NCBI GenBank assembly: GCA_963835495.1
Contig: CAWIFQ010000003.1
Coordinates: 868,001-932,000, forward strand
Length of the DNA stretch: 64,000 bases
Reading direction: 5' to 3'
Source: Acaudatibacter sp963835495
Lineage (GTDB): Bacteria; Pseudomonadota; Alphaproteobacteria; Caulobacterales; Caulobacteraceae
A program made the translations under genes and the position numbers. How positions within the stretch are numbered: the stretch's first letter is position 1; every line of letters starts with the position of its first letter. Below are positions 38,164 through 48,613 of the stretch, piece after piece. The notes below the pieces were generated by a model, which was given only the letters and a program-made list of their open reading frames with translations, was not told where the DNA came from and did not search any database.

Positions 38164-39504
38164 GGCGCTGCTGCGGACCACCACCTTCCGCCTCTCCGCC
38201 CTCTACGGCCTGATTTTCGCCCTCGGCCTCGTCGCCCTGCTGGGGCTGGTCTACCTGCAGTCCGCCGTCTACCTGACGCATCGCGTCGACAGCATCCTGG
38301 CCACGGAGGCGGGCGGGCTTTCGCTCTCGCCGCCGTCCGAGCTCGAGCAGCGGATCGAGGAAGCGCTCAGCCTCGACGGCGCCAAGAACAACGTCTTCGC
38401 CCTCTTCACGGCGCGCGGGGCTAGGCTGGCCGGCAACCTCCCGGCGGTTCCGGCTGGGCTGCGGCCAGGCGGCGCCCCGATCGAGATCGGCCCGACCGCG
38501 TCGTTCGCGGCCCCGGCGCGGCTGATCGCGCGGCGGCTCGTGTCCGGCGAGGTGCTGGTGGTGGGTCGAGACGTCAACCAGCTGCAGGAGATGCGTGGCA
38601 TCATGGCGTCCGCCCTGATCGGCAGCGGCATCACCGTGATCGCGGTAGGGCTTGCGTTCGGCATTGCGCTGAGCGCCAGCCCGCTGCGGCGGCTGCAGGT
38701 GTTGCAGCGGGCCTGCGACGAGATCGCTGGCGGCGACCTGACGCGCCGGCTGCCCGACCAGCCGTCGCCACGACGAGCTCGACATGTTCGCCGCCACCGT
38801 CAACTACACCATGGGCGAGGTCGAGCGGCTGATGGGCGAGGTGAAGGAGGTCACCGACACCGTCGCCCACGACCTGCGCACGCCGCTGACGCGCGCCAGG
38901 GCCCAGCTGTACCGGCTCGAGCAGTCGGGCGCCGCGACCCCGCTCGACATCGCCCGGGTCACCGCCGAACTCGACACGGTGCTGGAGCGTTTCCGCGCGC
39001 TGATGCGGATCAGCGAGCTGGAGGCGTCCAGCCGCCAGGCGGGGTTCGCACCGACCGACCTGGCGCGGCTGGCGGCCGATGTCTGCGATCTCTACCAGCC
39101 GCTGGCCGAGGCGAACGGCGTCGTATTCCTGTGCCCCAAGGCGCCCGCGGTCACCGTCGCGGCGGATCCGAAATTGCTGTTCGAGGCGGTCGAGCAACCT
39201 GGTCGACAACGCGATCAAGTTCACCGGGGAGGGCGGGACGGTCACGCTTAAGGTCGAGGCGGACGCGGCCGGCCCGCGGATCATCGTCGAGGACACCGGC
39301 CCCGGCATCCCCGAGCTGGAGAAGGCCGCGGTGCTGCAGCGCTTCTACCGCGCCGAGCGCGATCGCATGGTTCCAGGCTCCGGGCTCGGCCTCAGCATCG
39401 TCGCGGCGATCATCCGCCTGCACCGCTTCGACCTGCGATTGGCCGACGCCGAGCCCGGGCTGAGAGCTGTCATCATCTGTCGGCCGGCGGCGGTATTGTA
39501 TTGA
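38153..39504 (+). CDS. Sensor histidine kinase, two frameshifts
   Basis: Inner-membrane kinase: helix 1 (LYGLIFALGLVALLGLVYL), periplasmic sensor about residues 40-145, helix 2 (ALIGSGITVIAVGLAFGIAL), HAMP, H-box VAHDLRTPLTRAR, N-box NLVDNAIKFT, G-boxes DTGPGIP and GSGLGLSI. The frame breaks by one extra base near 38770 (before HDELDMFAATV) and again near 39192 (before NLVDNA); both fit the run of insertions that continues into the efflux genes. Pairs with the overlapping response regulator. Confidence 0.87.
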
Positions 39505-39511
39505 AATTGTA
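39496..39511 (+). promoter_or_regulatory. TTGTA direct repeats with 11-bp period
   Basis: TTGTA at 39496-39500 and 39507-39511 in an AT-rich patch (TTGTATTGAAATTGTAACAT) between the kinase and RND genes. An 11-base period of direct half-sites is typical of OmpR-family regulator binding. Confidence 0.45.
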
Positions 39512-39531
39512 ACATTTCCTCACCCCGCCGC

Positions 39532-39547
39532 GTGAAACTTTATTCAC
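39532..39547. promoter_or_regulatory. Palindromic operator candidate, site 2 (GTGAA-N6-TTCAC)
   Basis: GTGAAACTTTATTCAC, 102 bases before the RND start. It matches site 1 (36863-36878) in arms and spacing, and the following TTCACTGG...CGGCGG...TAGCCTG is shared, suggesting the same promoter architecture. Confidence 0.6.
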
Positions 39548-39648
39548 TGGTCCGGCGGGTGCGCGCCGGTAGCCTGAACAGGTCGGGCGCGGCGCCCTGC
39601 CCCCAGTTCGCCGCGCGCCGACCTTGCCGTGTTCACTGGAGACCGTTC

Positions 39649-42600
39649 ATGCTCGCGCTCGTGCGGCTTGCGCTGCGTCGACCGTACACATTCGTTCGTC
39701 CTGGCGATCCTGATCCTGATCTTCGGCCCGCTCGCGGCGCTGAAGACGCCGACCGACATCTTCCCGGACATCAAGATCCCGGTGATCGCCGTGGTGTGGA
39801 CCTATCGCGGCCTGCCGCCGGACGACATGTCGGGCCGGGTGATCTACTACTACGAGCGGCAGCTCTCCTCGAGCGTCAACGACATCGAGCACATCGAGAG
39901 CCAGTCGCTGCCCGGCATCGGCATCGTCAAGATCTTCTTCCAGCCGGGCGTCGACATCCGCACCGCCACCGCGCAGGTGACGTCGCTGTCGCAGACCGTG
40001 CTGAAGCAGATGCCGCCGGGCATCACGCCGCCGCTGATCCTCAACTACAACGCCTCGACCGTGCCGATCCTGCAGCTGGCGCTGTCCAGCCCGCAGCTGA
40101 CGCGAGCAGAAGCTTTTCGACCTCGGCCAGAACTTCATCCGGCCCGCGCTGGCGTCGGTGCCAGGCGCCGCGATCCCATCGCCCTATGGCGGCAAGGAGC
40201 GGCAGATCCAGATCGACCTCGATCCCGCAGGCGCTGCAGTCGAAGGGCCTGTCGGCCGAGGACGTCGGCCAATGCGCTGGCGGCCCAGAACCAGATCATC
40301 CCGGCCGGCACCGCCAAGATCGGCAGTTCGAATATAACGTGAAGCTCAACAACAGCCCCGGCGCCGTCGACGAGCTCAACAACCTGCCGATCAAGACGGT
40401 CAACGGCGCGACCATCTACATGCGCGACGTGGCCCACGTCCGCGACGGCTGCGCCGCCGCAGCGCAACGAGGTGCGGGTGGACGGCCAGCGCGCCGTGCT
40501 GATGACCGTGCTGAAGAGCGGCTCGGCCTCGACCCTGGCGATCATCGACGGCGTCAAGGCGATCCTGCCCCGGCTGGAGGAGACGCTGCCGCCGTCCCTG
40601 AAGGTCGCGCTGCTGAACGACCAGTCGATGTTCGTGAGGGCCGCCATCTCCGGCGTGGTCAAGGAAGGCGTCATCGCCGCGGCCCTGACCAGCCTGATGA
40701 TCCTGCTGTTCCTGGGCAGCTGGCGCTCGACGCTGATCATCGCCACCTCGATCCCGCTGGCGGTGCTGTCCTCGATCGCCGCTGCTCTCGGCGCTCGGCC
40801 AGACGCTCAACATCATGACCCTGGGCGGCCTGGCGCTGGCCGTCGGCATCCTGGTCGACGACGCCACGGTCACCATCGAGAACATCAACTGGCACCTGGA
40901 GCAGGGCAAGGACGTCACGCACCGCCATCCTCGACGGCGCCCAGCAGATCGTGACGCCGGCCTTCGTCTCGCCTGCTCTGCATCTGCATCGTCTTCGTGC
41001 CGATGTTCTTCCTGCCGGGCATCGCCGGCTTCCTGTTCGTGCCGATGGCCGAGGCGGTGGTGTTCGCCATGATCGCCTCCTTCGTCCTGTCGCGCACCCT
41101 GGTGCCGACCATGGCGATGTACCTGCTGAAGCCGCACGACGCCGGCCACGCGCAGTTCGCGCTGGAGCGCCACGGCGCCGGCGCGGCCCAGGCCGTCCGC
41201 GGCAATCGCTCTGGTGCGCTTCCAGCACGGTTTCGAGGAGCGCTTTCGCCAGGTCCGCGAGGGCTATCGCCGCCGTGCTGGCCATGGCGCTGCAGCATCG
41301 CGGCCGTGTTCATCGCGGGCTTCCTCGGCTTCGTCGCTGCTCTCGTTCTGCCTGGCTGCCGTTCCTGGGCGCAACTTCTTCCCGACCGTCGACGCCGGCG
41401 AGATCACCCTGCATGTCCGCGCGCCCGTCGGCACCCGCATCGAGGACACCGCCGCGCTGTTCGACCATGTCGAGCAGGCGATCCGCCAGATCATCCCGCC
41501 CGACGAGCTGATCGACCATCGTCGACAACATCGGCCTGCCGGTCAGCGGCATCAACCGCGCCTACCTCAACACCGGCGGCATCGGCCCGCAGGACGGCGA
41601 CATCTACATCACCCTCGACCGAGAAGCACCGCCCGACCGCCGACTACGTGAAGGAGCTGCGCGCGCGGCTGCCCCGCGAGTTCCCCGGCTCGACCTTCTC
41701 CTTCCTGCCGGCCGACATCGTCAGCCAGATCCTCAACTTCGGCGCGCCGGCGCCGATCGACGTCCAGGTGGCCGGGCCCAACCGCGACGACGAACGAGGC
41801 CTATGCCGACGGAGCTGCAGCGGAAGCTGACGCACGATCCCCGGGCTGGCGGATGTGCGCCTGCAGCAGTCCACGCCACTATCCCGAGTTCCGCGTCGAC
41901 GTGGACCGCACCCAGGCCGATCAACTCGGCATCACCGAACGACGACGTCGACCAACAGCGCTGGTCACCACGCTGGCCGGCAGCTTCCAGACCGCGCCGG
42001 CCTTCTGGCTCAATCCCGAGCAACGGCGTCTCCTACCCGATCGTCATGCAGAGCCCGCAGCAGGACGTCGAACTCGCTGTCCAAGCTCGAGAACATCCCG
42101 ATCACCGGCGAGCAAGCCGGGCGACGATGCAGATGCTCGGGCGGGCTGGCCGCAATCACCCGCGGCAGACGCCGACGCGGTGGTGTCGCACTACGCCATC
42201 CAGCCGTCCTTCGACATCTACGCCACCACCCAGGATCGCGACCTCGGCAGCGTCGCCAGGCGGTCGATCAGGTGCTCAAGGCGACGCGCCAAGGACGTGC
42301 CGAAGGGCGCGACGGTCACCATCCGCGGCCAGGTCGCGACCATGAACAACGCCTTCTCCGGCCTGTCGTTCGGCCTGATCGGCGCGATCGTGCTGATCTA
42401 CCTGATGATCGTCGTCAACTTCCAGTCCTGGGTCGATCCCTTCGTCATCATCACCGCCCTGCCGGCCGCGCTGGCCGGCATCGTCTGGATGCTGTTCGCC
42501 ACCCACACCACGCTCTCGGTGCCCGCGCTGACCGGCGCGATCATGTGCATGGGCGTGGCGACCGCCAACTCGATCCTGGTGGTCAGCTTCGCCCGCGAGC

Positions 42601-42896
42601 GGCTGGAGGCGACCGGCGACGCCGTCATCGCCGCGCTCGAGGCCGGCTTCACCCGCTTCCGTCCGGTGCTGATGACCGCGCTGGCCATGATCATCGGCAT
42701 GGCGCCGATGGCGCTGGGCCTGGGCGAAGGCGGCGAGCAGAACGCCCCGCTCGGCCGCGCCGTGATCGGCGGCCTGATCTTCGCCACCGTCGCCACCCTG
42801 CTTTTCGTCCCCGTCGTCTTCTCCATCGCCCACGCCAAGCGAGCCCATGAACCAAATCTCGAACCCGACACCGGTCTCAGCGCCGCACACGCCTAG
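39649..42896 (+). pseudogene. RND efflux permease (AcrB/MexF-like), about thirty single-base frameshifts
   Basis: With frames joined, the product is a normal RND permease: MLALVRLALRRPYTFVVLAILILIFGPL at the start, TDIFPDIKIPVIAVVW, GILVDDATVTIENI, FFLPGIAGFLFVPMAEAV, a large second periplasmic loop (TAALVDNI to DRDLGSVA) and the final bundle ending SIAHAKRAHEP. It would export hydrophobic compounds with the MFP and OMF downstream. About thirty one-base indels, nearly all insertions, lie between 39697 and 42300; 42300-42896 is clean. No internal stops or missense decay accompany them, so sequencing error is likelier than a dead gene. Confidence 0.85.
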
Positions 42897-44074
42897 CGAG
42901 GCGACGCCCGGCCGCGAGGTGCTTCGCCACCGGCCGATGCCGTGGCTGAAGCCGGCTGGGCTGATCGCGGCCGTCGTGGCCGCCGTGGTCGTGGGCGCAG
43001 GCCTCATGACCCGCAGCATGGCCAGCCAGAGCCTGAAGAGCTGGACCGACGCCCAGGCCATCGCCACAGTCAGCGTGGTGCGCGCCGAACGCCGTGAGCG
43101 GCGACCAGACGCTGGTGCTGCCGGGCCAGGTGCAGGCGTTCAACGACGCGCCGATCCATGCGCGCGTGCCGGGCTACCTCAAGGCCTGGTATCACGACAT
43201 CGGCGCCAAGGTGAAAGCCGGCGAACTGCTCGCCGGCATCGACACCCCTGACCTGGATCAGCAGCTGGGCCAGGCGAAGGCCGACCTGGCGACCGCCGTC
43301 GCCAACCAGAATCTCGCCCAGAGCACCGCGGCGCGCTGGAACGGCCTGCTGACCCAGGACGCGGTCTCGCGGCAGGAGGCCGAGGAGAAGAACGGCGACC
43401 TCGCGGCCAAGACCGCGCTGGTGAACGCCGCCAGGGCCAACCTTGGCCGGCTCGAAGCGCTGGAATCGTTCAAGCGGATCACGGCCCCGTTCGACGGCGT
43501 GGTCACCGCGCGGACCACCGACATCGGCCAGCTGATCAACGTGGGCAACCCGAACGATCCGGGCCTGTTCACCGTCGCCGACGTGCATAAGCTGCGCGTC
43601 TACGTCAACGTACCGCAGGCCTACGCGGCGCAGATCCATCCGGGCCAGATCGTCAGCCTGCAGGCGCCGGAATATCCCGGCCGCACCTTCCAGGCGACGC
43701 TGGTCAGCACCTCGGGCGCGATCGGCGCACAGTCCGGCGCCTTGCTGGCGCAGGCCCAGATCGACAATCCCGACGGAGCGCTGAAGCCGGGCGACTACGT
43801 GCAGGCGACCTTCGCGCTGCCGGCGGTCGGCGGGACGCTGGTGTTGCCGGCCAACGCCCTGGTATTCCGCCAGAGCGGCATGGCCGCCGCCGTTGTCGGA
43901 CCAGGCGACCGCGTGACGCTGAAGCCGGTCACCATCGCGCGCGATCTCGGGACGACGGTCGAGATCGCCGCCGGCCTGTCGCCGTCGGACGCCGTGATCG
44001 CCAATCCGCCGGATTCGCTCGTGAGCGGCGAGCGGGTGCAGGCTGGCCGCCCATCACAACAGGCCTCGAACTGA
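42847..44074 (+). CDS. Membrane fusion protein of the RND efflux system, one frameshift
   Basis: Periplasmic adaptor: N-terminal helix (PAGLIAAVVAAVVVGAGLMT), barrel-sandwich lipoyl halves (VLPGQVQAFNDAPIHARVPGYL; RITAPFDGVVTARTTDIGQLINVG), helical hairpin between them, then beta-barrel ending SLVSGERV. ATG 42847 overlaps the RND end by 50 bases. One extra base near 43088 (VVRA then NAVSGDQTLV) breaks the frame. Its stop overlaps the OMF start. Confidence 0.88.
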
Positions 44075-45520
44075 TGACGTCGCCCCGGAAGCTCGCGTTG
44101 GCCGTCGGCGCGGCGGCGATGCTCGCCGGCTGCAACCTCGCACCCGCCTACCAGCCGCCAGCCGTGCCGACGCCCTCGGCGTTCAAGGAGTCGGCGCCCT
44201 GGACCCAGGCGACGCCCGCCGACGCCCTTCGGCGCGGGGCCTGGTGGAGCCTGTTCGGCGATCCGACGTTGTCGGACCTCGAGGGCCGGATCGAGACCGC
44301 CAACCCGACGCTGGGCGAGGCGGTCGCCCGCTACGACCAGGCCCGCGCCTTCGCCGACGAGGCCGCCGCCGGCCTCTACCCGTCCATCGGGACCGGCGCG
44401 CAGGTCAGCACCAACCGGCAGTCGGCCAACCGGCCGCTGCGCAGCGCCAGCCAGCCGACCTACTACGGCGGCGATACGGTCGGCGGCGGCATTTCTTACG
44501 ACCTCGACCTCTGGGGCCGGATCCGCAACCTGGCGGCGGCCGGCAAGGCCGAGGCGCAGGCCTCCGCGGGCGACCTCGAGTCGATCCGGCTCAGCCTCGA
44601 GGCCGAACTCGCCGACGACTACCTGCGGCTTCGGGGTCTCGACGCGGAAGAGGCGCTTGTTGAACGACGCGGTCGCCGCCTACCAGCGGGCGCTGACGCT
44701 GACCCAGGTGCGCCACGACGGTGGCCTCGCCACCGGCCTCGACGTCGGCCGCGCCCAGACCCAGCTGGAGACGGCGACCGCCCAGGTCTCGGACGTCGCT
44801 GGGCAGCGGGCGCTCTATGAGCACGCCATCGCCAGCCTGGTCGGCACGCCGGCGTCAAGCTTCGATCTCGCCCCCGCTCAGCCGGCGCTGGCGCTGCCCG
44901 TGATCCCGGTCGGCGTGCCCTCGACGTTGCTGCAGCGGCGCCCGGATGTGGCGGCGGCCGAGCGCCGGGCGGCCGAGGCCAACGCCGAGATCGGCGTGGC
45001 GCGCGCCGCCTTCTATCCGGACGTCAGTCTGCAGGCCCTGGCCGGCTTCCAGGACACCAGCCTCGTCGGCTGGCTGGCCGCGCCGAACTCGTACTGGACG
45101 CTGGGTCCGGCGCTGGCGATGACCATCTTCGACGGCGGCGCGCGCCGAGCCCAGCTGGCGGCGAGCAAGGCCAGCTTCCGCGCTCAGAGCGACGCCTATC
45201 GCGCCACCGTGCTGCGCGCGTTCCAGGACGTCGAGGACAACCTCGCGCTGCTGGGCCATCTGGCCACCGAGGCGCGCTCGCAGGCTTCAGCCGTCGACGC
45301 GGCGAGCCGCACCGAGAGCCTGGCGCTGACCCGATACCGCCAGGGCGCGGTCAACTATCTCGAAGTGGTGACGGCCCAGACCGCCGCTCTGGAGGCCAAG
45401 CGCGCCGCCCTCGACATCGAGACCCGCCGCCTCACCGCCAGCGTCGGTCTGATCCGCGCCCTCGGCGGCGGCTGGACGCAGGGCGCGGCGACCGCGGCGG
45501 CGCCGCAGCGAGCCAGCTAG
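44074..45520 (+). CDS. Outer-membrane efflux lipoprotein (TolC/OprM type), one frameshift
   Basis: Lipobox LAGC places the lipidated Cys at residue 20. Features: NLAPAYQPPAVPTP, the family RGAWWSLFGDPTL, LDLWGRIRNLAAAG, PSTLLQRRPDVAAAERR, ARAAFYPDVSL and YRQGAVNYLEVVTAQ. One extra base near 44655 (EEAL then LNDAVAAYQRAL) breaks the frame. Third gene of the RND-MFP-OMF operon; it forms the outer-membrane channel. Confidence 0.88.
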
Positions 45521-45549
45521 ACCTGCGGTGTTCGCCGGCCGAGGCGGTC

Positions 45550-46101
45550 TTAGCACCACCCATCAGTCACGCCGTGCGGGACCCGCGCCAGCGTCTTGTT
45601 CTTCCCGAACAGCGGAATGCCCAGGTAGATGCGGGCGAGGATCACGTCGTCGGACTTCAGCTGGGCCGACACGCGGTAGGTCTCTCCGTCGTCGGGGTTG
45701 TAGAACCAGCCGTCCTTCCAGCGGTTGGGACCGTCCGGAATGAGGTTCCACAGCATAGTCAGGCCGCAGAGTTCACGCGTCCGCAGCGCCGGATCGGGAT
45801 TGTGGTAGTCGCGGTCCAGCTGGCCCAAGGCGTTGCGCGGTACATGCAGCCACAGGATGCGTCCGCACATCATCCCCGCGCAGTCATAAATCTCCACCGC
45901 GGCCTTCTTGTCGATGAGCCAGACCCCAGCCGGCACCGCCGGTTCGCCGTTGGCCATTGGCGCCGCGATCGTCAGCGCCATAGCCAGCAGCGCGGCGCGC
46001 CCTGCATGCCGCGCGAACGTTCTCGGCGCGAAACTGGACCGCTCTGCCCGCGTCATCTTCGAAGTTTCCGCACCGCTGCCCAACCGGTCAAGACGAAGCA
46101 T
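45550..46101 (-). CDS. DUF2147 family exported protein
   Basis: 183 residues with a signal peptide (HAGRAALLAMALTIAAPMANG) and the DUF2147 core: GVWLIDKKAAVEIYDCAGMMCGRILWL and LCGLTMLWNLIPDGPNRWKDGWFYNPDDGETYRVSAQL. The ATG at 46101 follows the upstream HTH stop directly (TGAATG), suggesting coupling; ATG 46056 is the alternative. Function is unknown, envelope-related. Confidence 0.83.
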   Translation of the reverse strand: MLRLDRLGSGAETSKMTRAERSSFAPRTFARHAGRAALLAMALTIAAPMANGEPAVPAGVWLIDKKAAVEIYDCAGMMCGRILWLHVPRNALGQLDRDYHNPDPALRTRELCGLTMLWNLIPDGPNRWKDGWFYNPDDGETYRVSAQLKSDDVILARIYLGIPLFGKNKTLARVPHGVTDGWC

Positions 46102-46395
46102 TCAGCGGGCGTCGAAGCGGCGCAGCAGCTGGATGAGACTGGCTTGGCGCGCGTCGACGGCCGCCCGCTGGGCGTCGGCGCTCAGCAGTTCGCGCGCCGC
46201 CAGCCGCGCCACCAACCCGATGATGGCCGCGGTCTGCGCGCCCCTGACACCGCCGGACCGGAGATAGTGGCCGATCGACTGACGCGGCACGCCTATCGCC
46301 TTCGCCATCTCGGACTGCCAAGACAAGCCAAAGAGAATCTCGCCGATCTCTCGAATCTCGGCTGAATTCAAGGTTTGGATTTCTGGTGAAATCAT
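46102..46395 (-). CDS. Small helix-turn-helix DNA-binding protein
   Basis: 97 residues with an HTH at about 23-55: SWQSEMAKAIGVPRQSIGHYLRSGGVRGAQTA, as in Cro/XRE-like or phage-type repressors. Stops right at the DUF2147 start. The 255 bases upstream (46396-46650) are AT-rich and gene-free, separating it from the divergent sigma factor. Targets are unknown. Confidence 0.7.
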   Translation of the reverse strand: MISPEIQTLNSAEIREIGEILFGLSWQSEMAKAIGVPRQSIGHYLRSGGVRGAQTAAIIGLVARLAARELLSADAQRAAVDARQASLIQLLRRFDAR

Positions 46396-46650
46396 CAGAA
46401 CAACATATCACCCTCGTCGGCGGCAACGTTGAGGAATTCCATTTTCTTGCGCGGCGCAACAATTTGTGCGCAGCTAACGGCCACGCCATATGTCGAAAAC
46501 TTTCGCCAAGGAAAACCGACATTACGGTTCTGCTGGAGAATGTCATAATCATTCGCTCGCGAAATTGACGTGCATCAAGGGCGAAGGAGCCGGGCCGGTT
46601 AAGCTGAAGTACTTGGGGCCGGCAATGTTGCGGGTCCGGGAGGTGGGACA

Positions 46651-47316
46651 ATGACGGTCGTCGGGCATTCCACCACTGGCGCGCAGGGCGGTGAATTGAC
46701 CGCGCTGATTCCGCAGGTTCGCGCTTTCGCCCGCTCGCTCTGCCACGATCGGGCCCAGGCGGACGATCTGGCCCAGGACGCGCTGGTGAGCGCGTGGCGT
46801 CACCGCGACGCCTACCTGCCCGGCACGAACCTGAAGGCCTGGGTGTTCCGGATACTGCGCAATCAGTTCTACTCGGACCGTAGGCGCAGTTCGCGGGTCT
46901 CGCAGCTGGATCCGGACTACGCCGCCCAGAGCCTCGTCGCGGTATCGAACCCGGTGGCCGCGCTCGAACTGGACGATGTGCGCCGGGCGATGTCGGAGCT
47001 GTCCGACGAGCAGCGAGAAGCGCTGACGCTGGTCGGCGTCGCGGGGCTCACCTACGAGGCGGCGGCGGTCGTCTGCGACTGCGCGCTGGGAACCGTGAAG
47101 AGCCGCGTCAACCGCGCTCGTCAGCGGCTCGCGACAATCCTTTCCGGCGAGCGGCTGCTCGACCGCAGCCGCCTCGCCGACGGCGTCATGGCCGCGATGG
47201 TCGCCGACGCCGAGCGGCTCCAGACCGCGCCGCACCGCAACGCGGAAGGCGCGCAGCAGATCCCAAACCTCCCCTCGGCAAGAGGCGTCTTCGGCGTCTT
47301 CCAGCAAGCGAGCTGA
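46651..47316 (+). CDS. ECF sigma factor, EcfG-like (general stress response)
   Basis: 221 residues: region 2 RAFARSLCHDRAQADDLAQDALVSAWRH, the EcfG-typical PGTNLKAWVFRILRNQFYSDRRR, and region 4 LSDEQREALTLVGVAGLTYEAAAVVCDCALGTVKSRVNRARQRL. In alphaproteobacteria EcfG is freed from NepR by phosphorylated PhyR; neither is adjacent here, so this may be a secondary EcfG paralogue. A GGAAC-N17-CGTT promoter stands before the RcnB-like gene downstream. Confidence 0.88.
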   Translation: MTVVGHSTTGAQGGELTALIPQVRAFARSLCHDRAQADDLAQDALVSAWRHRDAYLPGTNLKAWVFRILRNQFYSDRRRSSRVSQLDPDYAAQSLVAVSNPVAALELDDVRRAMSELSDEQREALTLVGVAGLTYEAAAVVCDCALGTVKSRVNRARQRLATILSGERLLDRSRLADGVMAAMVADAERLQTAPHRNAEGAQQIPNLPSARGVFGVFQQAS

Positions 47317-47318
47317 CC

Positions 47319-47474
47319 ATGACCCTCATAATCATCATCCTGGTGCTGGTGCTGCTGTTCGGCGGCGGCGGCGGCTACTACGCCCACAGAACCTGGGGCG
47401 CGCCCGGTCTCGGCGGCGTCGTCGGTCTGATCCTGATCATCCTCGTCGTGCTGTGGCTGATGGGCCGACTCTAG
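47319..47474 (+). CDS. DUF3309-like small membrane protein
   Basis: 51 residues starting two bases after the sigma-factor stop: MTLIIIILVLVLLFGGGGGY, then AHRTWGAPGLGG and a second hydrophobic segment LILIILVVLWLMGRL. This two-segment pattern with a central Trp-Gly matches DUF3309 proteins, often stress-induced in alphaproteobacteria. Probably in the sigma-factor operon. Confidence 0.75.
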   Translation: MTLIIIILVLVLLFGGGGGYYAHRTWGAPGLGGVVGLILIILVVLWLMGRL

Positions 47475-47531
47475 ATGTCGTCCCGACAGCCACAGGCGAA
47501 ACCTATGTGCGGGCCCGCGCCCCTTGTCGCG

Positions 47532-47557
47532 GGAACGGGCGCTTTCGGCCCATCGTT
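47532..47557 (+). promoter_or_regulatory. EcfG-type promoter (GGAAC-N17-CGTT)
   Basis: GGAAC at 47532-47536 and CGTT at 47554-47557, 19 bases before the RcnB-like ATG. Matches the general stress sigma consensus GGAAC-N16/17-CGTT of alphaproteobacteria. Confidence 0.65.
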
Positions 47558-47575
47558 CAATCAGGAGCCTTCAAT

Positions 47576-48502
47576 ATGAAGCGTCATCTTCTCCTAACGG
47601 CCGCCGCGACGGTCTGTCTGGTTTGGCCCTCCGCCGTATTGGCCGATCCTCCCGCTGGCCGCGGCGGTGGCGGCGGCAATGATCAGTCGCAACAAGGGCA
47701 GGACAAGGCGCACGGCCAAGGAGGCCAGGGCGGCCAAGGCGGTCAGGGCGACCAGAAAGGCCCGAAGGGCCCGAAGCCTGCCGCGGTGACGGCTGCGCCG
47801 CCGACCCACGCAACCACCGTCCACGTCGCACCCGTGGGCGGAGGTCAGGTTCAGGGCGGACCCCACCCGGGCGGATCGTCCGGCCACGTCGTGACCGGCC
47901 ACCAGGCGCAAGTTCACGTGCAGGGCGGTCAGGGACAGGTCGGCGTTCAGGGCGGCGGCCACACTGGCGCCGTTTCGCCGGTGTTCGGCGGGGTCGGTCA
48001 TGGGACCGTCACCGGTCAGACTGGGCGCGGCGCAGGCCCCGTCGTCCGCAGCGCGCCCGTCGTGCGTCAAGCGGTCCGTCCGCCGGCGAACCTGCCGGTG
48101 CTCTCGGGCTGGAACCGAGGCGTCACCGGCCCGGCTCGCAACCAGCAAGGCCAGCAGTGGCGGCAGGCGCACAGTGGTTGGGACAACAACGCCCCCTGGC
48201 GGAGCAACCAGAACTGGTGGCGCGGAAATCCCGGCTGGCGCAACTACCGCGGCGAGCGGATCGGCTTCTTCTTCATTCCGTTGCTGGGGTACATCTCGGT
48301 TCCCGCGGAGTACCGCACCCACTATTGGCGCGCCGGCGAGCAACTGCCGCGCTGGTTCTGGCGCTACGAGGTGCGCGACTACTGGAACTACGGCCTGCCC
48401 GAGCCGCCGGACGGCTGCGCCTGGGTCTGGGTGGATAACGATGTCGCCCTGATCGACACCTCGGACGGCTACATCCTCGACATCGTGCACAACGCTTGGT
48501 GA
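47576..48502 (+). CDS. RcnB-like exported protein with a Gly/Gln-rich domain
   Basis: 308 residues from ATG 47576 (CAGGAG upstream). Signal peptide LLLTAAATVCLVWPSAVLA; residues 25-190 are low-complexity Gly/Gln/His/Val; the C-terminal 100 residues are an RcnB-type domain (HYWRAGEQLPRWFWRYEVRDYWNYGLPEPPDGCAWVWVDNDVALID). RcnB is a periplasmic protein linked to Ni/Co homeostasis in E. coli, but most relatives are uncharacterised. Probably under EcfG control. Confidence 0.83.
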   Translation: MKRHLLLTAAATVCLVWPSAVLADPPAGRGGGGGNDQSQQGQDKAHGQGGQGGQGGQGDQKGPKGPKPAAVTAAPPTHATTVHVAPVGGGQVQGGPHPGGSSGHVVTGHQAQVHVQGGQGQVGVQGGGHTGAVSPVFGGVGHGTVTGQTGRGAGPVVRSAPVVRQAVRPPANLPVLSGWNRGVTGPARNQQGQQWRQAHSGWDNNAPWRSNQNWWRGNPGWRNYRGERIGFFFIPLLGYISVPAEYRTHYWRAGEQLPRWFWRYEVRDYWNYGLPEPPDGCAWVWVDNDVALIDTSDGYILDIVHNAW

Positions 48503-48613
48503 CGGCGGCGCGCGCCGTCGCCGGCACGGCCTCGGCGCTAGCCTTCGCCCAGCAAGCGAGGGCGCCGCTTCCACCAAGTAGCAACTTCATCAAGACCGGC
48601 CTTGGAGCCACCC

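Noticed and set aside
39649..42896. Programmed frameshifting in the RND gene
   Set aside because: About thirty shifts at unrelated sequences without slippery sites cannot be programmed; sequence error or decay explains them better.
46386..46568. 60-codon open frame in the HTH/sigma divergent gap
   Set aside because: No ribosome site, atypical composition, overlaps the HTH gene start, and shows no family pattern.
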